Shown in pieces: positions 8,732-17,210 of a stretch of 64,000 nt of DNA. The stretch comes from VXNE01 sp965203615. Lineage in GTDB: Bacteria; Pseudomonadota; Gammaproteobacteria; Pseudomonadales; Azotimanducaceae. The notes below the pieces were generated by a model that saw only the letters and a program-made list of their open reading frames with translations, was not told the origin of the DNA and searched no databases. The stretch is from positions 744,001-808,000 of the forward strand of contig OZ241900.1 in assembly GCA_965203615.1 (NCBI GenBank), read 5' to 3'. How positions within the stretch are numbered: position 1 is the stretch's first letter; the number at the start of each line of letters is the position of its first letter. Made by a program: the position numbers and the translations under genes.

Positions 8732-8841
8732 TTAACGCAATGTCAATCCGCCCTCGTCGACGCGATTGGTGACCGACGCTACTGAACGGGTCAAACGCCC
8801 GAGTCTCTCCGGTCGAGAATCTCGGTGTCGGCCGCAGTCGT

Positions 8842-9894
8842 TCAGACCTGCAGCGCGGTGGAGAAGTCGGGCACGCCAGCCCAGCGGCCCGGATCCGTAT
8901 GCCGCATGACGGCCACGGTCTTGATCACTTCGGGGTTCGCCAGGCCGTGTGGTTTCCCGCCGGTCAGCACCCGGATGATGTTCTCCGCTTGCATGACGGA
9001 CGTCTCGGCGATGAACACCGGAGACATGGCGGCGACGTGCGGCGTCACGTAGCAGTTCGGAAGACGCAGGAGCCGGCTGTCGGAAGGCAACGGTTCGATT
9101 TCCGTGACGTCGAGCGCGGCGGCTTCGATTTCGCCGCCTTCGAGGGCGTCGGCCAGCGCTTCCTCGTTGACGATGGGGCCGCGCGCCGTGTTGACCAGCA
9201 ACGCGGTTGGCTTCATCCGCTTGAAGGTTTCAGCATCGAAAAGGTACTTGGACTGGTCTGTCGCCGAGCTGTGGATGGTGATGTAGTCGGCCTCGGCGGT
9301 CAGCGTCTCGAAGTCCACGAGCTGCACGCCGTACAGGTCGCCGGCAAGCTGGCTGACGTACGGATCATGGGCGAGGATCCGGCTGACACCGAATCCTCGT
9401 GCGCGACTGGCAAACGCACGGCCGATGTTGCCGAAGCCGACGATGCCGACGGTATGACCGGTCAACCGGCGCATCGACGTGGTGAAAGTACTCCGCGAGT
9501 TCGGATCGTCCGCCCAGGCGCCGGCGCGCGTACTCGTGATGGCATCGAACAGGCGCCGGGTCAGCAACAACAGCAGCGACATCGCATGATCAGCGACTTC
9601 CGTGGTGTTTGAGCCCGGCACGTTACACACCATCACCCCGAGTTGCGTAGCTGCTTCAAGGTCGATGGAATCTACGCCGACACCGAAGCGGCTGACCGCC
9701 TTGAGGTTCGGGCAGGACTCCATGACCCGCCGCGTGGTGGGCGGCTGGATGCCCACCTGGGCACCGTCGGCATCGCCGATCATTTCGATCATCTCGTCTT
9801 CGGTCCCGCAGCGGCCTATCTCGACGTCGATTCCCGCAGCTTCGTATAGCTCTCTCTGTCGCGCCCGATCCCCGCCCTGTAACACTACTCTCAC
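8842..9894 (-). CDS. D-2-hydroxyacid dehydrogenase (phosphoglycerate dehydrogenase-like)
   Basis: This is an NAD(P)-dependent oxidoreductase of D-2-hydroxy acids, 350 residues from GTG 9894. The Rossmann motif GIVGFGNIG, the catalytic Arg region in NTARGPIVNEEAL, the Glu in DVTEIEPLP and the catalytic His in YVTPHVAA all match the SerA/hydroxypyruvate reductase family. It lacks the C-terminal ACT domain of full SerA, so serine synthesis is not assured. GTG 9894 is chosen because GAGAGG lies 8-9 bases upstream and the homologous fold begins VRVVLQGG; upstream in-frame codons look non-coding. It diverges from an enoyl-CoA hydratase gene, perhaps sharing a catabolic context. Confidence 0.85.
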   Translation of the reverse strand: MRVVLQGGDRARQRELYEAAGIDVEIGRCGTEDEMIEMIGDADGAQVGIQPPTTRRVMESCPNLKAVSRFGVGVDSIDLEAATQLGVMVCNVPGSNTTEVADHAMSLLLLLTRRLFDAITSTRAGAWADDPNSRSTFTTSMRRLTGHTVGIVGFGNIGRAFASRARGFGVSRILAHDPYVSQLAGDLYGVQLVDFETLTAEADYITIHSSATDQSKYLFDAETFKRMKPTALLVNTARGPIVNEEALADALEGGEIEAAALDVTEIEPLPSDSRLLRLPNCYVTPHVAAMSPVFIAETSVMQAENIIRVLTGGKPHGLANPEVIKTVAVMRHTDPGRWAGVPDFSTALQV

Positions 9895-10007
9895 CGGATG
9901 TCCTCTCGTTGTTGAATGAAGGAGCAATTTTGCCTTGAATGGGGACGCAGGCGAAGCCCGTATCACGTTTCAGCCGTCATTCACCACTGTCGTTGCCTGG
10001 AATCCAT

Positions 10008-10044
10008 CCGCCAAAGGCGAAGCCGGAGGATCGGCTGTGGGGTG
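10008..10044 (+). repeat. Dispersed hairpin element, copy A (partial)
   Basis: This copy contains GGCGAAGCCGGAGGATCGGC followed by TGTGGGG. That matches the hairpin module of the element at 13921-14024 and 61649-61737, including the inner GCCG/CGGC stem. The outer CCACAG arm has become CCAAAG. The second module, with the GAGCGTCAGCGA loop, is absent or unrecognisable. It lies in the divergent gap between the dehydrogenase and the enoyl-CoA hydratase. Confidence 0.55.
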
Positions 10045-10127
10045 CTTTCGTGTTCAAATAATGCTCCGCCGTAAAGCACAGGGCGGCAAATCACGGGATG
10101 ACAAACAGACAACGAGGAGGCTGTTTG

Positions 10128-10976
10128 ATGGATATCGGCGAATTCAGGGGTTTCAACGTGACGATGCGCGATTCCGGCATTGCGTGGTTCCAGTTCTCGA
10201 CCCCGGAACGCTTGAACGGCATGACGGCGAAGATCAAGCGCGACCTCGTGGAAGCCGTTACCCAGGCGCAGATGGACAACGCCGTGCGCGTCGTGGTGTT
10301 CACAGGATCGGGCAGAGCGTTCTGCGCGGGCGACGACCTGAAGGGCTACCGGAACGCGGAGATTTCAGGCTCGCCGCTGGTTCCCGAAATCGACCACGGC
10401 CACGACAGCGGCATCGGCACCTACAACGGCCTGCGCACCATCTCCCAGCGCGTCAATACTGCCGTCCGGTCGCTCGACAAGCTGACCATCGCCGCCATCA
10501 ACGGGTTCGCGATCCAGACCGGGTTCTCCCTGGCGCTCTCCTGTGACTTCCGCATCGCGGCGCGAGGCGCGCGCATGGGCAGCGCGACGTTGCGCTTCGG
10601 CCTGTTGCCGGACGAGGGCGGCCAATACCTGCTGGTCCAGATGCTCGGCGTCGCGAAGACGATCGAATTCCTGATGAAGAAGAGGATCGTAGATGCGGAC
10701 GAAGCGCTGGGCCTCGGCCTGGTGAACGAGGTCGTGGCGCCCGGCGATCTCGAGAGGGCGACAATGGATCTCGCCACGGAACTTGCCAATGGACCACAGG
10801 TATCCATGCGTCTCCTGAAGCGCTCGGTATACAACGCCGCCGAAATGAACTGGGAGCAGAGCCTCGACGAGATCGCGGCCAAGACCGGGATCTCCGACCA
10901 CCACCCCGACACCCGGGAGGGCGTCAGGGCGTTCCACGAGAAGCGCGCGCCAAAGTTCAACGACTGGCTGGAGTAG
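10128..10976 (+). CDS. Enoyl-CoA hydratase/isomerase family protein
   Basis: This crotonase-fold enzyme of 282 residues acts on a CoA thioester. FTGSGRAFCAGDDLKGY is the first oxyanion/CoA-binding motif, and INGFAIQTGFSLALSCDFRI is the second with the conserved glycine and the helix that follows. RFGLLPDEGG carries an acidic residue near the usual catalytic glutamate position. ATG 10128 is preceded by ACGAGGAGG with 7-base spacing, so the upstream in-frame ATG 10098 is rejected. It is monocistronic, and a CAGGCAA-GGG-TTGCCTG hairpin lies just past the stop. Whether it serves beta-oxidation or another acyl-CoA route cannot be decided from sequence alone. Confidence 0.85.
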   Translation: MDIGEFRGFNVTMRDSGIAWFQFSTPERLNGMTAKIKRDLVEAVTQAQMDNAVRVVVFTGSGRAFCAGDDLKGYRNAEISGSPLVPEIDHGHDSGIGTYNGLRTISQRVNTAVRSLDKLTIAAINGFAIQTGFSLALSCDFRIAARGARMGSATLRFGLLPDEGGQYLLVQMLGVAKTIEFLMKKRIVDADEALGLGLVNEVVAPGDLERATMDLATELANGPQVSMRLLKRSVYNAAEMNWEQSLDEIAAKTGISDHHPDTREGVRAFHEKRAPKFNDWLE

Positions 10977-10980
10977 CCGG

Positions 10981-10997
10981 CAGGCAAGGGTTGCCTG
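10981..10997 (+). terminator. Short hairpin after the enoyl-CoA hydratase gene
   Basis: A perfect 7-bp stem (CAGGCAA/TTGCCTG) with a GGG loop begins 5 bases after the stop codon. There is no T-tract, so it is at best a weak or factor-assisted terminator. Confidence 0.3.
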
Positions 10998-11102
10998 ACG
11001 CGCCCATGGAGGTCGCGTCGCTATCTCCAAGGACCGAGACCGCTGGGTCGCGAGCTTTCAGCCCCCTTGACCAGAACGAAACGGCGGACCGTTGATCTCC
11101 AG

Positions 11103-12362
11103 CTACGGCGCTTTTTCCGGGTGATTCCGAGATTCCGCGACATTCGGCCGCTGCAGGCCCAGGGATTTCCCATAGATGTCGGTGAGCGGCAGCAACAGGC
11201 GCATCAGCTCGGCCTGTCGCGACAGCCCCTGCTTGGCGTAGATGTGCTTCACGTGCCAGCGCACGGTGCTCTCCCCTCGACCCGTGGCGGCCGCCACTTC
11301 GCGGACGGTGCGGCCCTCCGCCAGGAGCGCGGCGATCTCGCTCTCCGCAGCCGTCAGCCCGAGCGCATGGGCAGCGACAGCCGGATCGACCCGCGGCCGA
11401 CGCTCCAGGTCAACGGCCCGCACCAACACGGCGATGCGCGGTTGCAGCGCGCCATCCCCTTCCTTGCGCGTGGGCGTCGCATGCAACAGCACGCGCCGCC
11501 CGGCGGCCGTTCCGACCGTAAAGGATCCGCTTGCGGCCGCGCAGCCGATCGATGGCATGGCGCTAGCCAGCACTCGCTGCAACGCAGCGTCCTCCGCCTC
11601 CGATGCGGCATGCAGCAAGCCGTCGACATCGGTGAGCGACCCTCCCTCAGACAGGAATTGACAGGCACGGGCGTTGGCACTCACGATTCGCCCACTCCCG
11701 TCCAGTCCGAAGACACCGGACCCCATGCCGTCCAATAGCGCGGCAAGCGACGAGCCGAACACCTGCGCGTCGACGAGCGCCTGGCGTAGCCGCACGAAGA
11801 GCCGCAGGTGCGGCAGCAACGACTCGATCATGCGCAAATGTCCCGCGGACCAGCCGTCGCGTCGCACCGGATCCGCAAGTGTCAACACGATACGGGAGCC
11901 GCCGGGACCGTCGAGGCACACGTTGAGCCCATTCTGGGTCTCCCATCGCGGCAGCAGCTCGTTATACGCAACCGATGTGCGCTTCTCCTCCACCGTGTAT
12001 AGCGAGGACACCGGCACCAACTCGCCGTCCTCCAGATCGGAGAGGCGCCCCACCCTCTCGTCAAGGCTGTAGTAGGCCTCGAAGTACTCCCGCTCCCAGT
12101 CCTCGCGGCGCTCTCCGCGGAAGCAGAAACGGGCGAAGACTATCTCGGAATCCTCCCGCGAATTCCCCGCGCACACGACCAGGTAATTGCCCTTCGAACC
12201 GCACGCCTCATCGATCAGGTTGGACGCGGTCAGCCACGCCGCGTCGTCCAGCGCACTCTCCTGTAGGGCTGCTACGGTCCGCTGGAACAGCTCCCGCTTT
12301 CCGGCTCGAATATGCCACCCCCGTACTGTTCCGGTGAACTTTCGCGCCGAATCCCGACGCAC
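11103..12362 (-). CDS. LuxR-family transcription regulator with PAS-like sensor
   Basis: The 419-residue protein ends in a LuxR/GerE helix-turn-helix: LTAAESEIAALLAEGRTVRE, then VAAATGRGESTVRWHVKHIY and a final LSRQAELMRLL helix. Upstream is a PAS-like fold (about residues 210-300, with LLDGMGSGVFGLDGSGRIV), and before that an N-terminal domain of about 200 residues without recognised motifs. It therefore looks like a one-component sensor and activator. The apparent GTG start at 12362 has no clear ribosome binding site, so the N-terminus may be shorter. It lies downstream of and on the same strand as a sulfatase gene 206 bp away, which it might regulate. Confidence 0.8.
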   Translation of the reverse strand: MRRDSARKFTGTVRGWHIRAGKRELFQRTVAALQESALDDAAWLTASNLIDEACGSKGNYLVVCAGNSREDSEIVFARFCFRGERREDWEREYFEAYYSLDERVGRLSDLEDGELVPVSSLYTVEEKRTSVAYNELLPRWETQNGLNVCLDGPGGSRIVLTLADPVRRDGWSAGHLRMIESLLPHLRLFVRLRQALVDAQVFGSSLAALLDGMGSGVFGLDGSGRIVSANARACQFLSEGGSLTDVDGLLHAASEAEDAALQRVLASAMPSIGCAAASGSFTVGTAAGRRVLLHATPTRKEGDGALQPRIAVLVRAVDLERRPRVDPAVAAHALGLTAAESEIAALLAEGRTVREVAAATGRGESTVRWHVKHIYAKQGLSRQAELMRLLLPLTDIYGKSLGLQRPNVAESRNHPEKAP

Positions 12363-12486
12363 GCCGTCGGCACGTAGTCCTTCCCAAATAGACGACTGAA
12401 CTATCCGCGAAACTCTGTGTATTGTCTATGTCGAATCGGATAATTATCGTGTTCAAATGATGTTTTGCATCGCTCTATCGTTAAAC

Positions 12487-12503
12487 GGCCCGACCGTCGG
12501 GCC
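12487..12503. promoter_or_regulatory. Tight palindrome between regulator and sulfatase genes
   Basis: GGCCCGAC and GTCGGGCC are perfect inverted 8-mers separated by a single C. The one-base loop makes a terminator unlikely and a dimeric protein-binding site more likely. It lies 125 bp upstream of the LuxR gene in an otherwise AT-richer, gene-free gap of about 200 bp. Confidence 0.35.
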
Positions 12504-12568
12504 CAGTGCTTCCGTAACGCCTTGAGCGGTAAGCCGCGACTGGCGACATCTGGGGCACTCAATGCCGT

Positions 12569-14038
12569 TTACTCGGATTCTTCAGCGTAGTCAGCCCCGG
12601 TGATGCTCCTCTCGATACTCGCTTCCCAGACGCGGAGTTCCTTCATCATCCGTGCCGCGATGTCCGGCCGCTGTCGGATCAGGTTGTTGGATTCGGACGG
12701 GTCGCCGACGACGTTGTAGAGCTCGAAGTCCCCGTCCTCGCCGCTCGTGTAGTTCCGCACCAGCTTCCAGTCGTTGTCCAACCAAGCCCGCCCGTCGACG
12801 ACCCTGAATCCCATCGGCTCTTCGCGCCGCGGGGGCTCGTCGTTCGCAAGGACGGGTGACAGTGAGACGCCATCGTTCACGGGATTGATGGAGTTCGGGT
12901 CGAGTCCGGCGACATCGATCAACGTCGGGAAGATGTCCGTCGTGGCGGACGGATAATGCGAGACCCGAGGCTCGATGGTTCCCGGCCACTCGATGATCGT
13001 CGGCACCCGTATGCCCCCTTCGTAGAGGTCCTTCTTGAAGCCCCGCAAGTGACCGGTGGAGTCGGGGTGGACTCCCAGGTGCTCCCCGTAGTCGATGTCG
13101 GGGAGGCCGCCGTTGTCGCTGGTGAACCAGACGATCGTGTTCTCCGCGATTCCGAGGTCTCGAAGGCCTTGCCGCAGGGTGCCAATGGACCGATCCATGG
13201 CCGCCAATTCGCCGAGTTGCAGCGCCGAAGTCTTGTCGGTGCGGTCCAGGTAGGGCGCTGCATCCTCCTCTGTCGCCTCGAAAACGCGGTGAGGCGTCGA
13301 GTACCAGACCAGCACGAACACCGGGCGACCCTTCTCCGTCTCCCGGGCGATGAATTCGAGTGCTTCGTCAACGATCACCTCGGAACCATCGCCTTCGAAC
13401 TGTTCCGGGACGCCGTTTCGGCTCAACACCGGATCCAGGTTGAACTGCGTGGAGATGCTCAGCCAATAGTCGAAGCCGAGTTCCCCAGGGTTCAACGGGT
13501 CGCTGAGCGGTATCTGGTGACCCGGTGTATTGCTCCCGTTCAGATGCCACTTGCCGAAGTGCGCGGTGGCGTAACCGGCCTCCTGAAAAGCCGTGGACAA
13601 CATCCTCTCCTGCTTGTTGATCGGGTCGCCCACCCGGAAAACACCTGTCCGATCATTGGACCGACCGGTCAGTACTGCGGCGCGCGTTGGCGAGCACATG
13701 GGGGCGGTCGCATAGAATCGGTCCATACGCAAACCGTTTTCTGCCATGTCGTCGAGGTTCGGCGTCTTGAGGAGCGGGTGGCCGTAGTAGCCCGTTTGTG
13801 TCCAGCCATGATCGTCGGACATGACCAGTATTACGTTGGGCTGGTCGGCCGTTGATGGCGCGGACAATGCAATCCCGCCCGAAAGCACGAGCAATGCGCT
13901 GACCGTCCTTCCACGAAACAGACGTGTCCGGGGAGCGTCAGCGACCCGGCACGATTGTTGCGTGGTCGGCGAGTGGGGCCGGGCCACAGGCGAAGCCGAA
14001 GGCGCCGGCTGTGGGGCACTCACAGTGGACGTTCCCAT
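12569..14038 (-). CDS. Secreted sulfatase (arylsulfatase family)
   Basis: This 489-residue hydrolase cleaves sulfate esters. The N-terminal metal-binding motif NVILVMSDDHGW and the formylglycine signature MCSPTRAAVLTGR (Cys about residue 115) identify a type I sulfatase that needs FGE-type or anaerobic maturation. Further conserved parts are HFGKWHLNG and WFTSDNGG. ATG 14038 has GGAGAGG about 9 bases upstream. The hydrophobic stretch TVSALLVLSGGIALSAPSTA is a Sec signal that starts only at about residue 44. The preceding 40 residues are encoded by a copy of the dispersed hairpin element, an odd N-terminal extension. It may desulfate host or algal glycans. Confidence 0.9.
   Translation of the reverse strand: MGTSTVSAPQPAPSASPVARPHSPTTQQSCRVADAPRTRLFRGRTVSALLVLSGGIALSAPSTADQPNVILVMSDDHGWTQTGYYGHPLLKTPNLDDMAENGLRMDRFYATAPMCSPTRAAVLTGRSNDRTGVFRVGDPINKQERMLSTAFQEAGYATAHFGKWHLNGSNTPGHQIPLSDPLNPGELGFDYWLSISTQFNLDPVLSRNGVPEQFEGDGSEVIVDEALEFIARETEKGRPVFVLVWYSTPHRVFEATEEDAAPYLDRTDKTSALQLGELAAMDRSIGTLRQGLRDLGIAENTIVWFTSDNGGLPDIDYGEHLGVHPDSTGHLRGFKKDLYEGGIRVPTIIEWPGTIEPRVSHYPSATTDIFPTLIDVAGLDPNSINPVNDGVSLSPVLANDEPPRREEPMGFRVVDGRAWLDNDWKLVRNYTSGEDGDFELYNVVGDPSESNNLIRQRPDIAARMMKELRVWEASIERSITGADYAEESE
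13921..14024 (+). repeat. Dispersed hairpin element, copy B (both modules)
   Basis: Module 1 (about 13910-13965) folds as CGTGTCCGGG/CCCGGCACG around the loop GAGCGTCAGCGA, with outer arms CCACG/CGTGG. Module 2 (13984-14018) has CCACAG/CTGTGG enclosing GCCG/CGGC. Both modules match copies at 49.4 and 61.7 kb, with compensating stem changes. The copy lies inside the annotated 5' coding part of the sulfatase gene, antisense to it. Confidence 0.65.
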
Positions 14039-14161
14039 TTGGTTCAACCTCTCCGGAGAAGGCCTAATGTTACAGGCCCTCGCCAGCGGCCAAACGCCCA
14101 AGCCGCACCACCACGACCATCCACTCGGCGGACCATGGGCCGATTCTGCCAGAACCTGTTC

Positions 14162-14192
14162 TTGGTACTGTCACGATTTTTCACGATATACT
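14162..14192 (+). promoter_or_regulatory. Probable promoter of the first Xre/RES pair
   Basis: TATACT (14187-14192) makes a good -10, and TTGGTA (14162-14167) a fair -35 with a long 19-bp spacer. Two direct TCACGAT heptamers (14171-14177 and 14181-14187) fall between and over these elements. They could bind the antitoxin, as expected for autoregulated toxin-antitoxin operons. Confidence 0.4.
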
Positions 14193-14219
14193 GCGTCACA
14201 AAAGGTGTGGTTGCAGACG

Positions 14220-14570
14220 ATGCAAGTCGAAAAGCTAGTCCAGGATCGAGTCTTCTCACCGGCGTTGATCGCCGACGAGCTCCGCACAACCAGGCGGGAA
14301 CTCGCCGGCACGCTGGGACTCGGCATGGATGCGTTCACTCGCGCCTCCAGGATTCGGGCACGCAAGTCCCAAGTCCGGCTGCGTCAGATGGTCGAAATCA
14401 TGAACCGCATCGAGCCGGAGATGCGCTCGCCGATCGCCGCCTACGCCTGGTTCCGTAGTGCGCGGCTTCCCGGCTTCGGGGGCGCCACGCCGGACATGCT
14501 GGTGCGCGACGGCAAGGGCGAGCATGTACACGCCTACCTGGACCGCGTTGCAGCGGGAGGGTATGCCTGA
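14220..14570 (+). CDS. Xre/MbcA/ParS-type antitoxin (DUF2384)
   Basis: This 116-residue protein has an N-terminal helix-turn-helix-like region (ELAGTLGLGMDAFTRASRI) and a C-terminal DUF2384 segment (PIAAYAWFRSARLPGFGG, then ATPDMLVRDGKGEHVHAYL). Such proteins bind and neutralise RES-domain toxins and repress their own operon. ATG 14220 is taken as start; an in-frame GTG at 14205 is an alternative. The toxin gene begins 14 bp after its stop. A -10/-35 pair and repeated heptamers lie directly upstream. Confidence 0.8.
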   Translation: MQVEKLVQDRVFSPALIADELRTTRRELAGTLGLGMDAFTRASRIRARKSQVRLRQMVEIMNRIEPEMRSPIAAYAWFRSARLPGFGGATPDMLVRDGKGEHVHAYLDRVAAGGYA

Positions 14571-14584
14571 CGGCGGTTGCCGGG

Positions 14585-15088
14585 ATGCGCTTCCGCGGCA
14601 CCGTCTACCGCGCGCACAACCCCCAATGGGCGTGGACGCCGCTGTCGGGCGAAGGGGCACGGCGTCACGGCGGGCGCTTCAACAAGCGCGGCGTCCCCGC
14701 GCTCTACTGTTCTCTTTCCCAGATTGGAGCGATACGAGAGGCCATGCCACTAGGCAGACCAATGCAGCCCCTCACGTTGTGCGCCTACGAGGTCGATGCC
14801 GAACCCGTGTTCAATGCTCGCGACCCAACGCAGCTGCAAGAGAGCGGGTTTAGCGAAACCGATCTAGCCTGCCCCACGTGGGAAGCCGACATGCTGGGCG
14901 GACGTGTCGCCGCATCCCAGCGTCTCGCCCAGAGATTGGTTGATGCGGGCCATGTCGGCATGCTCGTCCGCAGTTTCGCTATTGATGCCAGCGAAGACGA
15001 TGTCAACCTCGTGATGTGGCACTGGAGCGATTTCTACCCGACGCGCGTGACGTTGATCGACGAGCAGGATCGCCTTACGCGCCTATGA
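14585..15088 (+). CDS. RES-domain toxin (NAD-degrading)
   Basis: This 167-residue RES-domain protein has the features GTVYRAHNP with its conserved Arg, SGEGARRHGGRFNKRGVPAL, and a Glu in QIGAIREAM. RES toxins such as MbcT and Res deplete NAD+ when not bound by the antitoxin. No stop or frameshift is visible, so the module may be active. ATG 14585 gives a good fit, but the family fold may start a few codons earlier (TAVAG precedes in frame). It belongs to a different RES subtype from the one at 49440. Confidence 0.8.
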   Translation: MRFRGTVYRAHNPQWAWTPLSGEGARRHGGRFNKRGVPALYCSLSQIGAIREAMPLGRPMQPLTLCAYEVDAEPVFNARDPTQLQESGFSETDLACPTWEADMLGGRVAASQRLAQRLVDAGHVGMLVRSFAIDASEDDVNLVMWHWSDFYPTRVTLIDEQDRLTRL

Positions 15089-15332
15089 GCGCTGGTGCCC
15101 TCGCCTCCGACCATTCCTGGAGGGACGGCCAAGCTTCGGCCATCACCATCGACGACGGCGTCACATACGTCAAGGTGCTTACGCTGCCGTGCTTACGCTG
15201 CCGGAGTTCGAGAACCACACCGAGAACATCGAACCGGAAGACAACGCCGAGTAGAGTCGCGAGGACGAAGCGAACAGGGACTGTCGGCACGAGACGAGAA
15301 TGGAACTCAATCAGCGGATACCAGGATCCGTT

Positions 15333-16247
15333 CTACGACGGGGACGCCGGTCCGTTGGCGATGAGTCGACGGATCAGCAATTCGCGAAACGCCGACAGGT
15401 CGCGCCAGCGCATGGCGGCGCGTACGGGCGTGCCGGCGGCGGACTCGAATGTCAGTCCGTCGTCGCGTACCTCGAGTTGCACGGTCTCCATCTCGAGCAG
15501 GTCCTCGGCGAACGCCAGATAGACGGCAACCGTGTCGAATAGCGTCGAGCTGCGCATTGCCGGCAGTTCGGGGATGCCGGCCGCTTGCGCCCAGATGCGG
15601 TAGTTGGCCATCACCGCCTGCATGAGCGGGTCTTCGGCATCGCGAACCCTGGCGTAGTCCTCGCCGTCGAGCATCACGACGCCGCAGGTGTCGAGCGGCG
15701 TAAGGGTAATGGGCCAAGGCGTTGCCAGCACCGTCCGGAAAGCCGTCACGTCCGAGAACACGTTGTATTCGGGCACCGGCGCTGCGCTGTCGCCATAGCC
15801 GCGCCGGACGGCGCCGTGCATGCCGACGAAGCGCGCATTGGCGGCGATTTCCGGTGCCAGGGCCAAGGCCGCCGCGACCGTACTGGCCGGACCGATCGCC
15901 AATACGGTGACCGGCGCCGGGGAAGCCATGATGGTCTCCGCCACGAGCCTGGCGCCATCGGTTCGAACCGGCCCCGCATAGTCGTCGGGACCGTAGCCGT
16001 CGAGCCAGGCTTCCTGGCGACGGTGGCTGGGTGCCAGTTGGCTGTCGCCGCTGCCTTCGCCCACCGGCACGTCGGCGCGGCCGGCGAGACCGAGCAGTTT
16101 GGCGGCGAGCAGCGCGCGGTAGTGCGTATCGCCGTGGCTGGTCACCACGGCCTTGAGGTCGAGCTCCGGCGAGCGCAGCAGCATGGCCAGCGCCCACGTG
16201 TCGTCGATGTCCGTTCCGATGTCTGTATCGAGAATGACGGGGGTCAA
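15333..16247 (-). CDS. Inosine-uridine-type nucleoside hydrolase
   Basis: This 304-residue enzyme hydrolyses the N-glycosidic bond of nucleosides. The calcium-binding signature VILDTDIGTDIDD is at the very N-terminus, and EYNVFSDVTAFRTVL and ITLTPLDTCGVV carry further active-site residues. A TTG at 16247 is chosen because GAGGAGG lies 5 bases upstream and the fold begins directly after it; the upstream ATG 16346 adds 33 residues unlike the family. Role is probably purine/pyrimidine salvage. The nearest genes are a RES module and a decayed strip, so no operon partner is seen. Confidence 0.85.
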   Translation of the reverse strand: MTPVILDTDIGTDIDDTWALAMLLRSPELDLKAVVTSHGDTHYRALLAAKLLGLAGRADVPVGEGSGDSQLAPSHRRQEAWLDGYGPDDYAGPVRTDGARLVAETIMASPAPVTVLAIGPASTVAAALALAPEIAANARFVGMHGAVRRGYGDSAAPVPEYNVFSDVTAFRTVLATPWPITLTPLDTCGVVMLDGEDYARVRDAEDPLMQAVMANYRIWAQAAGIPELPAMRSSTLFDTVAVYLAFAEDLLEMETVQLEVRDDGLTFESAAGTPVRAAMRWRDLSAFRELLIRRLIANGPASPS

Positions 16248-16585
16248 GTGAACCTCCTCGGGATTCGGGGGCGCAAGACTACGTCCCGGGACTCGCAGGG
16301 CAACCAGGTGAACGGTGGCGGTTCGCGAACCATCGTACCCGTCCATGTTGGTTCCACCGCGGCGTAGACGCGCCTACCCCTTGTGTTCCTCGCGCAAGGC
16401 CTCCGTGTCCGCGCGCGGGTCGACGATGCGCTGATCGAGCCTGGCGAGCAGGCGTTGGTCGTCCGTCGGCACGAGGCGGCGAGCATAGCCAGCCTCCCTC
16501 GCCCGGTCCTGCGTTTGCCTTCGATTCGCTCTTTTCGTGAGCGCGACTCAAAGCCGTTTCCGTCCTGGGACGGGAGGTACGCGCC
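16248..16585. other. Gap with a possible C-terminal gene remnant
   Basis: No complete gene is visible. On the minus strand a coding-like frame without a start (about 16378-16510) reads ...REAGYARRLVPTDDQR then LLARLDQRIVDPRADTEALR and ends EEHKG at a stop at 16378. It looks like the last 40-50 residues of a lost protein of unknown family. The remainder shows nothing. Confidence 0.3.
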
Positions 16586-17192
16586 CTACCGTTCCCCTCG
16601 CCACTCGAACATCGCAGCAAGAAGCTCCGGCGTTGAATAATCCGTGATGTCGTCGTCCGAGAATCCCTCCGCCCGCTGCCGGTCGAGATACCACCGCTGG
16701 AAATCCTCGTAGTCCGCCAGTACGCGGGCTCCGCTGATCCGCTCGAAGCCGCCCATCCCCACGAGCCAGTTCCGCACCTTCCTGACCGCGACGGCATGGT
16801 CACCATGATGTGCCTCGATGTCGCTCCCCGCCAAATCGGATATCGTCGCCTGGTATCGGAAGCGCTCCTCCTCCAACACCAGAATGACCTTCCTCGATAG
16901 GCTCCCTCCACCGAAGCGACGGCAACCGAAGTCGACACCGAGCTCGAACGGCATATTCAGGCGATAGTACTCGCCTTCCTCGCGCGCCTGACACCTACTC
17001 AGGTCGTGAATCGAGTACCTGGACGAGGCCACCCGTTCTTCTCCACACGCGGCTCGCCGGCATTGCTTCGCTCCCGGGCGATGCGGGGCCTCAGCCCGAA
17101 CCTGATCAGGCAGAACAGAACCGCCTGCAGAATGGGTTCGTAGTCTTCGTCGAACGGGCAGTTTACGAAGGCGTTGCGGTCGAACTCGCCAT
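16586..17192 (-). pseudogene. Frameshifted conserved protein with VNCPFD and MPFELG motifs
   Basis: Two minus-strand frames join to one family. The upstream frame (about 17190-17045) reads FDRNAFVNCPFDEDYEPILQ and RFGLRPRIARERSNAGEPRV. After a shift near 17040 the downstream frame reads SSRYSIHDLSRCQ, YYRLNMPFELGVDFG and continues to 16586. Intact relatives I recall carry these motifs in one frame, often in accessory islands. Function is not established; the NxPF...MPFELG pattern resembles nucleotide-binding or nucleoside-deoxyribosyltransferase-like folds. A further one-base shift just after ATG 17192 (GGAAGG upstream) is likely. Either the gene is dead or the assembly has indels. Confidence 0.6.
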
Positions 17193-17210
17193 CACCTTCC
17201 GCCGCAGCGC

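Noticed and set aside
12487..12503. Rho-independent terminator between LuxR and sulfatase genes
   Set aside because: The palindrome has a one-base loop and no T-tract, so a binding site is more likely.
15016..15522. Plus-strand frame after the RES toxin
   Set aside because: It is Arg/Ser-rich, overlaps the toxin end and the nucleoside hydrolase in antisense, and has no family features.
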